DNA from: Delftia tsuruhatensis NBRC 16741 | Lineage (GTDB): Bacteria; Pseudomonadota; Gammaproteobacteria; Burkholderiales; Burkholderiaceae_C | Direction of reading: 5' to 3' | Assembly: GCF_001571325.1 (NCBI RefSeq) | Contig: NZ_BCTO01000022.1 | Coordinates: 1 to 64,000, forward strand | Length of the DNA: 64,000 nt | Part shown: one piece after another, positions 18,440 through 27,529 of the stretch | Numbering within the stretch: the first letter of the stretch is position 1 | Layout of the letters: every line of letters begins with the position of its first letter | Notes under the pieces: generated by a model | Seen by the model: only the letters and a program-made list of their open reading frames with translations | Databases searched by the model: none | Told to the model about the DNA's origin: nothing | Position numbers and translations under genes: made by a program

Positions 18440-18510
18440 CGAGGGTGTCGTCCCCCTCCCTCGCGAAGCGAGAAAGAGAGGGGGAAGCGGCGCAGCCGCT
18501 CAGGGGGTGC
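18440..18510. repeat. Palindromic intergenic repeat (REP-like, Comamonadaceae type)
   Basis: GC-rich stretch containing two hairpins: a CCCCCTCCCTCGC arm opposing GCGAGAAAGAGAGGGGG, then AGCGGC-GCA-GCCGCT. Sequences of this form occur between many genes in Acidovorax/Delftia-type genomes, as far as I recall. Here it separates the end of the siderophore cluster from the convergent SDR gene and could also act as a bidirectional terminator. Confidence 0.6.
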
Positions 18511-19269
18511 TTACTTCGGTGCCAGACGAATGGCCCCATCCAGCCGGATCACCTCACCATTGAGCATGTCGTTGTCCAGGATGTGGCGCACCAGCTTGGC
18601 ATAGTCCTGGGGCGTGCCCAGGCGGCTGGGGAAGGGCACGCCGGCGGCCAGTGCGTCCTGCACTTCCTGCGGCATGCCGAACAGCATGGGCGTGCCGAAG
18701 ATGCCGGGGGCAATCGTCATGTTGCGGATGCCGTTGCGCGCCAGGTCGCGCGCAATGGGCAGCGTCATGCCGACCACGCCGCCCTTGGACGCCGCATAGG
18801 CCGCCTGGCCGATCTGGCCGTCGTAGGCGGCCACGCTGGCCGTGGAGATCAGCACGCCGCGCTCGCCCGTGCTCTCAGGCTCGTTGGCCGACATGGCGGC
18901 GGCGGCCAGGCGGATCATGTTGAAGCTGCCGATCAGGTTGACCGTGATGGTTTTGGAGAACAGCGCCAGGTTGTGCGCGCCGTTCTTGCCCACGGTCTTC
19001 TCGGCGGGCGCAATGCCTGCGCAGTTGACCAGGCCTGCCAGCTTGCCCAGGCTCACGGCCTTGTCCACCACGGCCTGGCCATCGGCCTCCTGGCTCACGT
19101 CGCATTTGACGAAGACGCCGCCGATCTCGCGCGCCACGGCCTCGCCCTTGTCCGCCTGCATATCGGCGATCACCACCTTGCCGCCCTCGGCCGCCAGCAT
19201 GCGCGCCGTGCCTTCGCCCAGCCCGGAGGCGCCGCCCGTGACGATGAATACCCGGTCCTTGATCTGCAT
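18511..19269 (-). CDS. Short-chain dehydrogenase, 3-hydroxyacyl-CoA dehydrogenase type II (HSD10-like)
   Basis: NAD-dependent SDR of 252 aa. The cofactor motif [12 protein letters not shown] is at residues 11-22. The catalytic Ser lies in [12 protein letters not shown] and the Tyr/Lys in YAASKGG. The sequence pattern ([29 protein letters not shown]) matches the HSD17B10/3-hydroxy-2-methylbutyryl-CoA dehydrogenase subgroup, which acts in isoleucine and fatty acyl-CoA degradation. A LiuR-like palindrome 26-40 bases upstream of the start supports a role in branched-chain acyl-CoA catabolism. The gene is monocistronic. Confidence 0.88.
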   Translation of the reverse strand: MQIKDRVFIVTGGASGLGEGTARMLAAEGGKVVIADMQADKGEAVAREIGGVFVKCDVSQEADGQAVVDKAVSLGKLAGLVNCAGIAPAEKTVGKNGAHNLALFSKTITVNLIGSFNMIRLAAAAMSANEPESTGERGVLISTASVAAYDGQIGQAAYAASKGGVVGMTLPIARDLARNGIRNMTIAPGIFGTPMLFGMPQEVQDALAAGVPFPSRLGTPQDYAKLVRHILDNDMLNGEVIRLDGAIRLAPK

Positions 19270-19294
19270 GGAATGTCTCCTTGGTTATCTGACG

Positions 19295-19309
19295 TTGACG
19301 TAAACGTAA
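19295..19309. promoter_or_regulatory. LiuR-like operator upstream of the HSD10-like gene
   Basis: TTGACGTAAACGTAA (minus strand TTACGTTTACGTCAA) is an imperfect palindrome. It fits the consensus I recall for the MerR-family regulator LiuR of branched-chain amino acid catabolism in proteobacteria. It lies 26-40 bases upstream of the start codon, where a repressor would overlap the promoter or transcription start. Confidence 0.5.
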
Positions 19310-19354
19310 CTCTCAAATTATGCATGCAGCCCCGGCCGCAGCCATGTCGCGCCC

Positions 19355-19380
19355 AAGAAAAAGCCCGGCAGTGCCGGGCT
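19355..19380 (-). terminator. Terminator of the iron-binding protein gene
   Basis: On the minus strand, AGCCCGGC-ACT-GCCGGGCT (19380-19362) is followed by TTTTCTT. It lies 20 bases downstream of the stop of the Fe(3+)-binding protein gene. Confidence 0.8.
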
Positions 19381-19400
19381 GGTGATGGGCGCGATGGGGA

Positions 19401-20447
19401 TTACTGGAACCCGGCACGGTCCAGCATTTGCTGGACCTTGGTCATGTTCTTGCCCACGGCCGTGATCGGGATGGTCTCGCTCTTGAAGGGCTTGCCGCCG
19501 GTCATCTCCTTGAGGGCAGGGTTGTCCAGTTCCACGCCCTTGGCTGCGGGCCACTCGTTGTTGCCGTTGGCAAAGTAGTTCTGGGCGGCGGGGCTGGCCA
19601 GGTACTCCAGGAACTTGACGGCGTTGTCCTTGTTCTTGGCATGGCGTGCCACGGCGCCGCCCGCGATGTTCAGGTGCGTGCCCCAGCTGGACTGGTTGGG
19701 GAAGACCACGCCGATCTTGCCGACCACGGCCTGGTCCTCGGGCTTGCCCGAGCGCATCATGCGCGCCAGGTAGTAGCTGTTGGTCACGCCGATGGTGCAT
19801 TCGCCCGAGGCCACGGCCTTGATCTGGTCGGTGTCGCCACCCTTGGGCGGGCGGGCCAGGTTGGCCTTCATGCCCTGGATCCAGCCCTCTGCCTTTTGCT
19901 CGCCCATGTGTTCGACCACGGTGCCGAACAGGCTCAGGTTGTAGGGGTGCGAGCCCGAGCGGATGCACAGCTGGCCCTTGAACTTGGGGTCGGCCAGCGA
20001 TTCGTAGTTCTGCACGTCGGCGGGCTGGACCTTGGCCTTGTTGTAGACGATGACGCGGGCGCGTGTGGACAGGCCGAACCAGCTGATGCCATCGGCCGTG
20101 GGCTGGGCGCGCAGGTTGGAGGGAATGGCGTCTTCCAGCAGCTTGGAGTGGATGGGCTGGAACAGCCCATCGACCTCGCCGCGGTACAGGCGCGCGGCAT
20201 CGACCAGCAGGATCACGTCGGCCGGCGAGGCCTGGCCCTCGGCCTTCAGGCGCGCAATGATGCCGGCGTCGTCGCCGTCCACGCGGTTGATCTTGATGCC
20301 GGTGGCCTTGGTGAAGCCGTTGTACAGCTCCTCGTCCGTGGAGTAGTGGCGCGCGGAGTAGAGGTTGACGACCTGGGAGTCGGCAATGGCTGTGCCGGCA
20401 GCCACCAGGGCGCAAGCGGCAAACAGGGCTTTCAGGGATTTCGACAT
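19401..20447 (-). CDS. Periplasmic Fe(3+)-binding protein of an ABC transporter (FbpA/FutA-like)
   Basis: Secreted solute-binding protein of 348 aa. Residues 1-22 are a signal peptide ending in ALVAAGTAIA. The mature start (VVNLYSARHYSTDEELYNGF) is typical of the ferric-binding FbpA/FutA/IdiA family, and the paired tyrosines in TNSYYLARM (near 220) correspond to its iron ligands. The protein should capture Fe(3+) in the periplasm and hand it to an inner-membrane FbpBC-type permease. No permease or ATPase gene is adjacent, so the partners must be encoded elsewhere. The gene stands alone with its own terminator. Confidence 0.9.
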   Translation of the reverse strand: MSKSLKALFAACALVAAGTAIADSQVVNLYSARHYSTDEELYNGFTKATGIKINRVDGDDAGIIARLKAEGQASPADVILLVDAARLYRGEVDGLFQPIHSKLLEDAIPSNLRAQPTADGISWFGLSTRARVIVYNKAKVQPADVQNYESLADPKFKGQLCIRSGSHPYNLSLFGTVVEHMGEQKAEGWIQGMKANLARPPKGGDTDQIKAVASGECTIGVTNSYYLARMMRSGKPEDQAVVGKIGVVFPNQSSWGTHLNIAGGAVARHAKNKDNAVKFLEYLASPAAQNYFANGNNEWPAAKGVELDNPALKEMTGGKPFKSETIPITAVGKNMTKVQQMLDRAGFQ

Positions 20448-20561
20448 GAAGACAGGCCTCTCTTTGTTGGCAAAGTGCGATGATAGGCCAGACGCGAATT
20501 GTTCTTAATAAAGGGGGTGGTTCTGGAGGGCTATGGCAGCCCGGGGTATCGAGGACGGGAA

Positions 20562-20593
20562 TAAAAAAAACCCAGTCCAAGGACTGGGTTTTG
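20562..20593. terminator. Bidirectional terminator
   Basis: Perfect 10-bp stem AACCCAGTCC-AA-GGACTGGGTT (20569-20590), preceded by a run of A and followed by T, so it can work in both directions. It lies about 130 bases downstream of the minus-strand phasin gene stop and upstream of the Fe(3+)-binding protein gene, isolating the two units. Confidence 0.8.
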
Positions 20594-20723
20594 AAAGGAT
20601 CCAGAAACGGGGGTTTCGAGAGGATCCAAGGAGACAACTGGTCAGGTCTTGCGACCCGGGATGCATGCAATTATGAGGGTAATCACTAATTCTTGCACGC
20701 AACCCTGTTGTAAGACGGCGTGA

Positions 20724-21272
20724 TCAACGCTTGCGGGTCTGGGCCGACTGGACGGCTTCGCTGGCGGTGTTGGTCACGGCCGTGAAGTTGGCTTCCGCCA
20801 GGTCCGAAGCCTGCTTGACGGCCTTTTGCACCGACTCGAAGGCATTGTTGGCAGCCGACACGGCGCTCTTCATCACGGCCACGGCGGTTTCGGAACCTGC
20901 GGGTGCGTTCTTGGCGGTGGTGTCCACCAGGGCGCTGAAGTTCTTCTGCAGATCGGACGCCTGGCTTTCGAAGGCCTTGGCCAGCTCGGCACCGGTGCCG
21001 CTGGCGATGTCGTACAGGTGGCGGCTGTAGGCAGCGGTCTTTTCAGCCAGGGGCTGGAACAGGTTGGCCTGCAGCGACAGCAGTTCCTGCGCATCCTTCA
21101 CGCTCAGGACGGCCTGGGTGTGCTGGGCGGCTTCGTTCAGTGCGGCGCGCGAGGCGGTCACATTCAGTTCCACCAGCTTTTCAACGCCTTCGAAGGCCTT
21201 GCTCGTCAGGCCGAACAGGGTTTCCAGGTTGGCCTTTTGTGCGCTCAGGATTTGGTCAGGGGTCAAGCTCAT
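20724..21272 (-). CDS. phaP: Phasin family protein (PHA granule-associated)
   Basis: Protein of 182 aa with the phasin pattern: N-terminal [43 protein letters not shown] followed by long amphipathic helices rich in Ala, Lys and Glu, with no cysteine and no membrane segment. Phasins coat polyhydroxyalkanoate granules in the cytoplasm and control their size and number. Two 15-bp palindromes resembling PhaR sites lie upstream, consistent with control by the PHA-sensing repressor. The start ATG at 21272 follows a GGAGA-like ribosome-binding site. Several phasin paralogues are usual in this group, so the exact paralogue number is open. Confidence 0.9.
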   Translation of the reverse strand: MSLTPDQILSAQKANLETLFGLTSKAFEGVEKLVELNVTASRAALNEAAQHTQAVLSVKDAQELLSLQANLFQPLAEKTAAYSRHLYDIASGTGAELAKAFESQASDLQKNFSALVDTTAKNAPAGSETAVAVMKSAVSAANNAFESVQKAVKQASDLAEANFTAVTNTASEAVQSAQTRKR

Positions 21273-21347
21273 GTCAGTCTCCAGAAAAACGGACCACAGG
21301 GGTCTCGGGTTACGGGGAATTGCCTGCGCTGACCTGACTGAGTGTCA

Positions 21348-21362
21348 TGTTGCAGTGCAGCA
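21348..21362. promoter_or_regulatory. PhaR-like palindrome, proximal copy
   Basis: TGTTGCAGTGCAGCA differs by two bases from the perfect palindrome at 21407. It lies 76-90 bases upstream of the phasin start codon. The TGC-N-GCA form agrees with operators described for PhaR repressors of phasin genes. The gap 21273-21604 between phasin and thioesterase genes contains no coding sequence I can support. Confidence 0.5.
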
Positions 21363-21406
21363 TGGGTCTTATTGTAGGGATTGCAAAAAAGGAATCAAGT
21401 ACCTGA

Positions 21407-21421
21407 TGCTGCGGTGCAGCA
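21407..21421. promoter_or_regulatory. PhaR-like palindrome, distal copy
   Basis: TGCTGCGGTGCAGCA is a perfect inverted repeat (6-bp arms, 3-bp centre) followed by a run of seven A. It is the second copy of the 15-bp motif seen at 21348, spaced 59 bases (start to start), in the upstream region of the phasin gene. Confidence 0.5.
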
Positions 21422-21604
21422 AAAAAATCGGCAAAGCTGTGGGTTTTTTGTAAGTCTTTGATTTTGAATTGGTTTTATGTCGGTTTGACGACATTTTTCG
21501 GTTTGCATGCTTACTCGCTTGGCGAGTGATTGGCAGCAGTGCGCGTCGTGATGGCGACAGTGGCTGGGGACAGGGCGCATTCGGCCGGCGGCACAATGGC
21601 CGCC

Positions 21605-22057
21605 ATGAATGAATCGCCCCCGAGCCGCCCCGCGCCGCAGCCCCGTTCGGCCTATGCGGCATTCCGACGCATCAGCACGCGCTGGTCGGACAACGATGTC
21701 TACGGGCACGTCAACAACGTCGTCTATTACAGCTGGTTCGATACGGCGGTGAATGCCCATCTGATCGAGCAGGGCGCGCTGGATATCCACGCGGGCGAGA
21801 CGATAGGCCTGGTCATAGAGACGCAATGCAATTACTTTGCGCCGCTGGCCTTCCCGCAGGAGGTGGAGGCCGGTATCCGGGTGGCCCGCATCGGTGGCTC
21901 CAGCGTGCGCTACGAGGTGGGGCTGTTCGCGCAGGGCGAGCCATTGACGGCGGCGGCCGGGCATTTCGTGCATGTCTATGTGGACCGGCATACGCGCCGG
22001 CCTGCCCAGATTCCGCAGGCGCTGCGACAGGTGCTGGAGCCGCTGCTGCGCGGCTGA
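21605..22057 (+). CDS. Acyl-CoA thioesterase, hotdog fold (YbgC/4-hydroxybenzoyl-CoA thioesterase type)
   Basis: Hotdog-fold enzyme of about 150 aa. The core [26 protein letters not shown] holds the Asp of the 4HBT family active site and the HVNN motif. It probably hydrolyses short or medium acyl-CoA in the cytoplasm; the substrate cannot be read from sequence. Two in-frame ATGs are possible (21596 and 21605); neither has a strong ribosome-binding site, and the second was chosen. It stands alone, 115 bases before pncB. Confidence 0.85.
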   Translation: MNESPPSRPAPQPRSAYAAFRRISTRWSDNDVYGHVNNVVYYSWFDTAVNAHLIEQGALDIHAGETIGLVIETQCNYFAPLAFPQEVEAGIRVARIGGSSVRYEVGLFAQGEPLTAAAGHFVHVYVDRHTRRPAQIPQALRQVLEPLLRG

Positions 22058-22172
22058 TGGCGTCCGGGGCGCATGCAAGGCGTGCGCTCGCAGCGCGGCA
22101 GCGTGTGTATGGCCTACACTCGAAAGCTGTCTGCCATCTGACCGCTGGGGCGCTTACCGCCCGGCTCTGTCC

Positions 22173-23393
22173 ATGATCATCACCAGCCTGCTCGATACCG
22201 ACCTGTACAAATTCACGATGATGCAGGTGGTGCTGCACCAGTTTCCCGGAGCACAGGTCGAGTACCGCTTCAAGTGCCGCAACCCCGGCGTGCAGCTCGC
22301 ACCCTATGTGAACGAGATCCGCTCCGAGATCCGCTCGCTGTGCAGTCTGCGTTTCCAGGACGCGGAGCTGGCCTATCTGAGCTCGCTGCGCTTCATCAAG
22401 AGCGACTTCGTCGATTTCCTGGGCCTGTTCCACCTCAACGAGAAATGCATCACGGTGCAGGCGCTGCCCAATGGCGAGATCGACATCACCATCCGCGGCC
22501 CCTGGCTGCACACCATCCTGTTCGAGATTCCCGTTCTGGCCATCGTCAACGAGGTGTACTTCCGCAACACCCAGCCGGTGCCCGATTTTCCGGAAGGCCG
22601 GCGCCGTCTCGACGCCAAGATTGCGCTGCTGCAGCAGCCCGGCCTGGAGCAGCTCAAGATTGCCGACTACGGCACGCGCCGTCGCTTTTCGCGGGCCTGG
22701 CATGAAGAGGTGCTGCGCGTGCTGTGCGCACGCCTGGGCCGGCCCGGCACATCCGTGGAGTCCGAAGGCCAGTTCGCCGGCACCAGCAATGTGCTGTACG
22801 CCATGAAGCTGGGCGTGCGGCCCCTGGGCACGCTGGCGCATGAATACCTGCAGGCCTGCCAGTCCCTGGGCCCGCGCCTGCGCGACAGCCAGATCTTCGG
22901 CTTCGAATCCTGGGCGCGCGAATACCGGGGCGACCTGGGCATTGCGCTGTCGGACGTCTACGGCATGTCGGCCTTCCTGCGCGATTTCGACCTGTACTTC
23001 TGCAAGCTCTTCGACGGTGCGCGCCACGACAGCGGCGACCCGTTCGAGTGGGGCGAGCGGCTGCTGGCCCACTACCGTGCCAACCGCATCGATCCGCTGA
23101 CCAAGACGCTGATCTTCAGCGACGGCCTGACGGTGCCGCGCACCATCGAGCTGTTCCAGCGCTTCCATGGCCGCTGCCAGCTGGCCTTCGGCATAGGCAC
23201 CAACCTGACCAACGACCTGGGCGACGCGCCCGACCATGTGCCGCTGCAGATCGTCATCAAGATGACCCGCTGCAACGGCCAGCCCGTGGCCAAGCTCTCG
23301 GACACGCCGGGCAAGAGCATGTGCGATGACGAGAAGTACCTGGCCTACCTGCGTCAGGTGTTCGAGATTGCGCCGCCTGCGGCGCAGGCTTGA
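22173..23393 (+). CDS. pncB: Nicotinate phosphoribosyltransferase
   Basis: Makes nicotinate mononucleotide from nicotinate, PRPP and ATP in the NAD salvage (Preiss-Handler) pathway. At 406 aa it is close to the E. coli enzyme (400). Family landmarks are the N-terminal [20 protein letters not shown], the [10 protein letters not shown] segment, the [10 protein letters not shown] segment with the expected phosphorylated His, and [21 protein letters not shown] near the C-terminus. The ATG at 22173 begins exactly at the conserved N-terminus. It is not obviously linked in function to its neighbours. Confidence 0.95.
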   Translation: MIITSLLDTDLYKFTMMQVVLHQFPGAQVEYRFKCRNPGVQLAPYVNEIRSEIRSLCSLRFQDAELAYLSSLRFIKSDFVDFLGLFHLNEKCITVQALPNGEIDITIRGPWLHTILFEIPVLAIVNEVYFRNTQPVPDFPEGRRRLDAKIALLQQPGLEQLKIADYGTRRRFSRAWHEEVLRVLCARLGRPGTSVESEGQFAGTSNVLYAMKLGVRPLGTLAHEYLQACQSLGPRLRDSQIFGFESWAREYRGDLGIALSDVYGMSAFLRDFDLYFCKLFDGARHDSGDPFEWGERLLAHYRANRIDPLTKTLIFSDGLTVPRTIELFQRFHGRCQLAFGIGTNLTNDLGDAPDHVPLQIVIKMTRCNGQPVAKLSDTPGKSMCDDEKYLAYLRQVFEIAPPAAQA

Positions 23394-23454
23394 TTGCGGC
23401 ACCACCTGCCGCCAGGAGGGGACAGTGAATAGAGAACAAAGAGGAGACGGGACC

Positions 23455-24882
23455 ATGAAGGCATTGCGCGGATTGCTGGCGCTGCTGGCCACCTGCGCGC
23501 CATCCTGGGCCCTGGCCGCCGATATCGACGGCGGCCAGCTTTCGGTACTTTGGGGCGTGCCGTTTGCGGGCATGCTGTTGTCCATCGCCCTGATGCCGCT
23601 GGCGGCGCCCCATTTCTGGCACCGGCATTTCGGCAAGGTGACGGCCGCCTGGGCGCTGGTCTTTCTGCTGCCCTTCGCGGCGGTGTTCGGCGTGGGCGCG
23701 GCCATGGCCAACCTGGTGCATGCCCTGCTGGCCGAATACCTGCCGTTCGTGATCCTGCTGACGGCGCTGTACACGGTGTCGGGCGGCATCTATGTGCGCG
23801 GCAATCTCAAGGGATCGCCGGGGCTGAACACGGCCATTCTGGCGATCGGCGCCGTGCTGGCCAGCTTCATGGGGACCACGGGCGCCTCGATGCTGCTGAT
23901 CCGGCCGCTGCTGCGCGCCAACGACAACCGCAGGCACCAGGTGCATGTGGTGGTGTTCTTCATCTTCATCGTCTCCAATGCCGGCGGCTCGCTGACGCCG
24001 CTGGGCGATCCACCGCTGTTCCTGGGCTTTCTCAAGGGGGTGGATTTCTTCTGGACGGTACGTCACATCTTCACCGAGACGCTGTTCCTGGTGGGTGCGC
24101 TGCTGGCGTTGTTCTACGCGATCGATGCCTGGCTGCTGCGCAAGGCCGGCGAAGCGGATCTGCCCGATCCCACGCCCAGCGTCGATGCCTTGGGCCGCGC
24201 CAGCCGCCTGGGCTTTGATGGCGGCGTGAACTTCGTGCTGCTGCTGGCCGTGGTGGCACTGGTGCTGATGAGCGGCCTGTGGCGTACCGATGCCGGCCTG
24301 GTGCTGGCCGGCACGCATGTGGGCCTGCCGGGTCTGGTGCGCGATGCGGGCCTCGTCGCCGTGACTGTGCTGTCCCTCAGGCTCACGCCGCGCAGCGTGC
24401 ACCAGGCCAATGAATTCGGCTGGGGGCCGATGCAGGAAGTGGCCAAGCTGTTCGCGGGCATCTTCCTGACCATCATTCCCGTGATCGCCATGCTCAAGGC
24501 GGGAACGGCCGGACCCTTCGGCGCCATCGTGGGGGCCGTGACGCGCGCCGACGGCACGCCCGATCCGCTGATGTATTTCTGGGCCACGGGCCTGCTGTCC
24601 TCGTTCCTGGACAACGCGCCGACCTACCTGGTGTTCTTCAATACGGCGGGCGGAGACGCCGCTCAGATGATGACGGCCATGGCCTCGACGCTGGCCGCCA
24701 TCTCGGCGGGCGCGGTGTTCATGGGCGCCAACACCTATATCGGCAATGCGCCCAACCTGATGGTCAAGGCCATTGCCGAGGAGCGCGGCGTGAAGATGCC
24801 CAGCTTCTTCGGCTACATGGCCTGGTCGCTGTGCATTCTGGTGCCGCTGTTCGTATTGATGAGCTTCATCTGGTTCCGCTGA
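23455..24882 (+). CDS. Sodium:proton antiporter, NhaD/ion-transporter superfamily
   Basis: Integral membrane protein of 475 aa with about 11-12 hydrophobic segments after a cleavable-looking leader (residues 1-22). Characteristic segments are NAGGSLTPLGDPPLFLGFLKGVDFFW, shared by the NhaD/ArsB/CitM superfamily, and LSSFLDNAPTYLVFFNTAGGD. Relatives exchange Na+ or Li+ for H+ at the inner membrane, but some transport dicarboxylates, so the substrate is an inference. The ATG at 23455 has GAGGAG upstream. The gene is 38 bases upstream of the 2-hydroxyacid dehydrogenase gene and may be co-transcribed with it. Confidence 0.82.
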   Translation: MKALRGLLALLATCAPSWALAADIDGGQLSVLWGVPFAGMLLSIALMPLAAPHFWHRHFGKVTAAWALVFLLPFAAVFGVGAAMANLVHALLAEYLPFVILLTALYTVSGGIYVRGNLKGSPGLNTAILAIGAVLASFMGTTGASMLLIRPLLRANDNRRHQVHVVVFFIFIVSNAGGSLTPLGDPPLFLGFLKGVDFFWTVRHIFTETLFLVGALLALFYAIDAWLLRKAGEADLPDPTPSVDALGRASRLGFDGGVNFVLLLAVVALVLMSGLWRTDAGLVLAGTHVGLPGLVRDAGLVAVTVLSLRLTPRSVHQANEFGWGPMQEVAKLFAGIFLTIIPVIAMLKAGTAGPFGAIVGAVTRADGTPDPLMYFWATGLLSSFLDNAPTYLVFFNTAGGDAAQMMTAMASTLAAISAGAVFMGANTYIGNAPNLMVKAIAEERGVKMPSFFGYMAWSLCILVPLFVLMSFIWFR

Positions 24883-24919
24883 AGAACCGCCTAACGCCAA
24901 GACAAGGAAAGAGACAGAC

Positions 24920-25927
24920 ATGGCAAGCAAACCCCGCATCCTGATCGCCCGTGCCATCCCGCCCGAAGTGGTGCGCAAGCTGGAGCAGCACTTCGAGGTC
25001 GAGTCCAACCAGGATGACGTGGTCTGGAGCCCGCAGGAACTGGCCAGGCATCTGCAGGACAAGGATGGAGTGCTGACCACGGGCTCGCAGACCATCGATG
25101 CGGCGCTGCTGGCCGCCTGCCCGCGCCTGAAGGTGGTGGCCAACATGGCCGTGGGCTACAACAACTTCGACGTGCCTGCGATGACGGCTGCAGGTGTGCA
25201 GGGCACGAATGCCCCCGACGTGCTGACCGAGACCACGGCCGATTTCGGCTTTGCCCTGCTGATGGCCACGGCCCGCCGCGTGACCGAAAGCGAGCACTAC
25301 CTGCGCGCAGGAAAGTGGAACTCCTGGCGCTACGACCTGTTTGCCGGCTCGGAAGTGCACGGCAGCACGCTGGGCATCATCGGCATGGGCCGCATCGGCC
25401 AGGGCATCGCCAAACGCGGGGCGCATGGCTTCGGCATGAAGGTGGTCTATCACAACCGCTCGCGCCTGTCGCCCGAGCTGGAAGCCGAATGCAAGGCCGG
25501 CTACGTGGGCAAGGATGAACTGCTGGCCATGGCCGACCATGTGGTGCTGGTGCTGCCCTACACCAAGGAAAACCACCACACCATAGGCGCGGCCGAGATC
25601 GCCCGGATGAAGCCCACGGCCACGCTGATCAACATCGCGCGCGGCGGCATCGTCGATGACGCGGCGCTGGCCAGGGCACTGCGCGACAGGACCATTGCTG
25701 CAGCAGGCCTGGACGTGTTCGAGGGCGAGCCCTCGGTCCATCCCGACCTGCTGACCGTGCCCAACGTGGTGCTGACCCCGCACATCGCCAGCGCCACCAT
25801 GGGCACGCGCAGCGCCATGGCCGAGCTGGCGGCCGACAACCTGATCGACTTCCTGTCCGGCAAGGGCCCGCGCACGCCCGTGAACCAGCCCGAAGCGGCG
25901 GCCGCCGGCGCGCGCGCCAAGGCCTGA
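24920..25927 (+). CDS. NAD(P)-dependent D-2-hydroxyacid dehydrogenase (glyoxylate/hydroxypyruvate reductase type)
   Basis: Cytoplasmic oxidoreductase of 335 aa. The coenzyme site GMGRIGQGIAKRG is near 155. Catalytic residues are recognisable: Arg in NIARGGIVDD (near 240), Glu in EGEPSVHP (near 268) and His in TPHIASATMG (near 289). The sequence is closest in style to GhrB/GyaR enzymes, which reduce glyoxylate, hydroxypyruvate or 2-ketogluconate. The ATG at 24920 has AAGGAAAGAG upstream. It probably forms a two-gene unit with the preceding antiporter. Confidence 0.88.
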   Translation: MASKPRILIARAIPPEVVRKLEQHFEVESNQDDVVWSPQELARHLQDKDGVLTTGSQTIDAALLAACPRLKVVANMAVGYNNFDVPAMTAAGVQGTNAPDVLTETTADFGFALLMATARRVTESEHYLRAGKWNSWRYDLFAGSEVHGSTLGIIGMGRIGQGIAKRGAHGFGMKVVYHNRSRLSPELEAECKAGYVGKDELLAMADHVVLVLPYTKENHHTIGAAEIARMKPTATLINIARGGIVDDAALARALRDRTIAAAGLDVFEGEPSVHPDLLTVPNVVLTPHIASATMGTRSAMAELAADNLIDFLSGKGPRTPVNQPEAAAAGARAKA

Positions 25928-25998
25928 ACACGGTGTTGTGACAATCGCGGGAAGGCTGGCCGTGGCCGCTTCCCGCTGCATGGAGCGCAAGCAAAATC

Positions 25999-27528
25999 TT
26001 GACCCAGATATCCGGAGTGTGGTGGGCGGCCTGGGCCGTGCTGCTGTTGGGGCAGGCGGCCGTGATCTGGCTGCTGTGGAGGCGCTCGGCGCAGCGCGAG
26101 GACGGGGTGGCGCCCCAGCAGGTGCTGCAGGCGCTGCAGATGCTGGACGTGCGGCTGCAGCAGCTCGAGCGCGGTGCCCAGGCCACGCAGATGGCCGTGG
26201 CCAAGAGCGATGGCGGGCTGGACCGCGTGTCGCAGCAGCTGCAGGCCCATCTGGCCCAGGCCCAGCTCGATGCCCAGGCGGCGCGGCGCGAGCAGGGCGA
26301 GGCGCTGGCAGCCTTTCGCATGGAACTGGGCCGGCTCACCGTGCGGCTGGCCGCCGACAGCGCCCAGGCCCGCGAGGCCCAGGGCGAAAGCACGCAGCGC
26401 TTCAACGCCCATGTGCAGGAGCGCTTCGAGGCGCTGGCGCAGACCACGCGCAGCACGCTGGACTCCCTCAAGAACGACATCCAGCAGCAGCTGGGCGGAC
26501 TGGCGCAATCCAGCCAGGTCCATGCCGAGCAGCTGCGCGGCACGCTCAACGAGCGCCTGGCCACCATCCAGTCGGACAATGCGGCGCGCCTGGAAGAGAT
26601 GCGGCGCACGGTGGACGAGAAGCTGCATGCCACGCTGGAGCAGCGCCTGGGCGAATCGTTCAAGCTGGTCAGCGACCGGCTGGAGCAGGTGCACAAGGGC
26701 CTGGGCGAGATGCAGACGTTGGCCGGCAGCGTGGGCGATCTCAAGCGCGTGATGAGCAATGTGAAGACGCGCGGCACCTGGGGCGAACTGCAGCTGGGCG
26801 CCATCATCGAGAACGTGCTCACGCCCGAGCAGTACGCGCGCAACGTCAAGACCGTGCCCGGCAGCGACGACATGGTGGAGTTCGCCATCCGCCTGCCCGG
26901 ACGCAGCGACGAGACGCCGGTCTGGCTGCCCATCGACGCCAAGTACCCGGTGGAGCAGTACCAGCGCCTGCTCGACGCCCAGGATGCGGCGGACAAGGCG
27001 GCCATTGTCTCGGCAGGCAATGCCTTCGAGGCATCGATCAAGTTCGAGGCGCGCAAGATCCACGGCAAGTACGTGAGCCCGCCGCACACCACGGACTTTG
27101 CCGTGCTCTACCTGCCTACCGAAGGCCTGTTTGCCGAGGTCATGCGCCGCCCCGGCCTGGTCGAGGCCGTGCAGAACGGCTGCCGCGTGATGGTCACCGG
27201 CCCGGCCAACCTGGCCGCCATGCTCAGCAGCCTGCAGATGGGCTTCAAGACGCTGGCCATCGAAAAGCGCTCGTCCGAGGTCTGGGCGGTGCTCGGCCAG
27301 GTCAAGACCGAGTTCGCCAAGTTCGGCGAAGTGGTGGATGCCACGCGCAAGTCCATAGACGCGGCGGCCAAGCGCTTCGAGCAGGTGGGCGTGCGCACGC
27401 GCGCCATCCAGCGCCAGCTGCGCGACGTGCAGGAGCTGCCCGCGCCGACCTCTAGTGCAGCGCGGCCCGGCCTGCCGGATGACAAGGATGCTGCGGCCGG
27501 AATGGAGCCGGGATCGGAGCAGGATTGA
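25999..27528 (+). CDS. rmuC: DNA recombination protein RmuC homologue
   Basis: Protein of 509 aa with an N-terminal membrane anchor (WWAAWAVLLLGQAAVIWLLWRR), a long coiled-coil region (about 40-240) rich in Gln, Ala, Glu and Arg, and the conserved RmuC core (about 245-450: NVKTRGTWGELQLGAIIENVLTPEQY, WLPIDAKYPVEQYQ, MVTGPANLAAMLSSLQMGFKTLAIE). The core is related to restriction-endonuclease folds; in E. coli the protein limits recombination at inverted repeats. The start is a TTG at 25999, chosen because it precedes the membrane anchor. Its stop overlaps the neighbourhood of the MFS gene, which starts 2 bases later. Confidence 0.9.
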   Translation: MTQISGVWWAAWAVLLLGQAAVIWLLWRRSAQREDGVAPQQVLQALQMLDVRLQQLERGAQATQMAVAKSDGGLDRVSQQLQAHLAQAQLDAQAARREQGEALAAFRMELGRLTVRLAADSAQAREAQGESTQRFNAHVQERFEALAQTTRSTLDSLKNDIQQQLGGLAQSSQVHAEQLRGTLNERLATIQSDNAARLEEMRRTVDEKLHATLEQRLGESFKLVSDRLEQVHKGLGEMQTLAGSVGDLKRVMSNVKTRGTWGELQLGAIIENVLTPEQYARNVKTVPGSDDMVEFAIRLPGRSDETPVWLPIDAKYPVEQYQRLLDAQDAADKAAIVSAGNAFEASIKFEARKIHGKYVSPPHTTDFAVLYLPTEGLFAEVMRRPGLVEAVQNGCRVMVTGPANLAAMLSSLQMGFKTLAIEKRSSEVWAVLGQVKTEFAKFGEVVDATRKSIDAAAKRFEQVGVRTRAIQRQLRDVQELPAPTSSAARPGLPDDKDAAAGMEPGSEQD

Positions 27529-27529
27529 G

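Noticed and set aside
20448..20510. Fur box upstream of the Fe(3+)-binding protein gene
   Set aside because: An AT-rich stretch (AATTGTTCTTAATAA) exists but lacks convincing symmetry.
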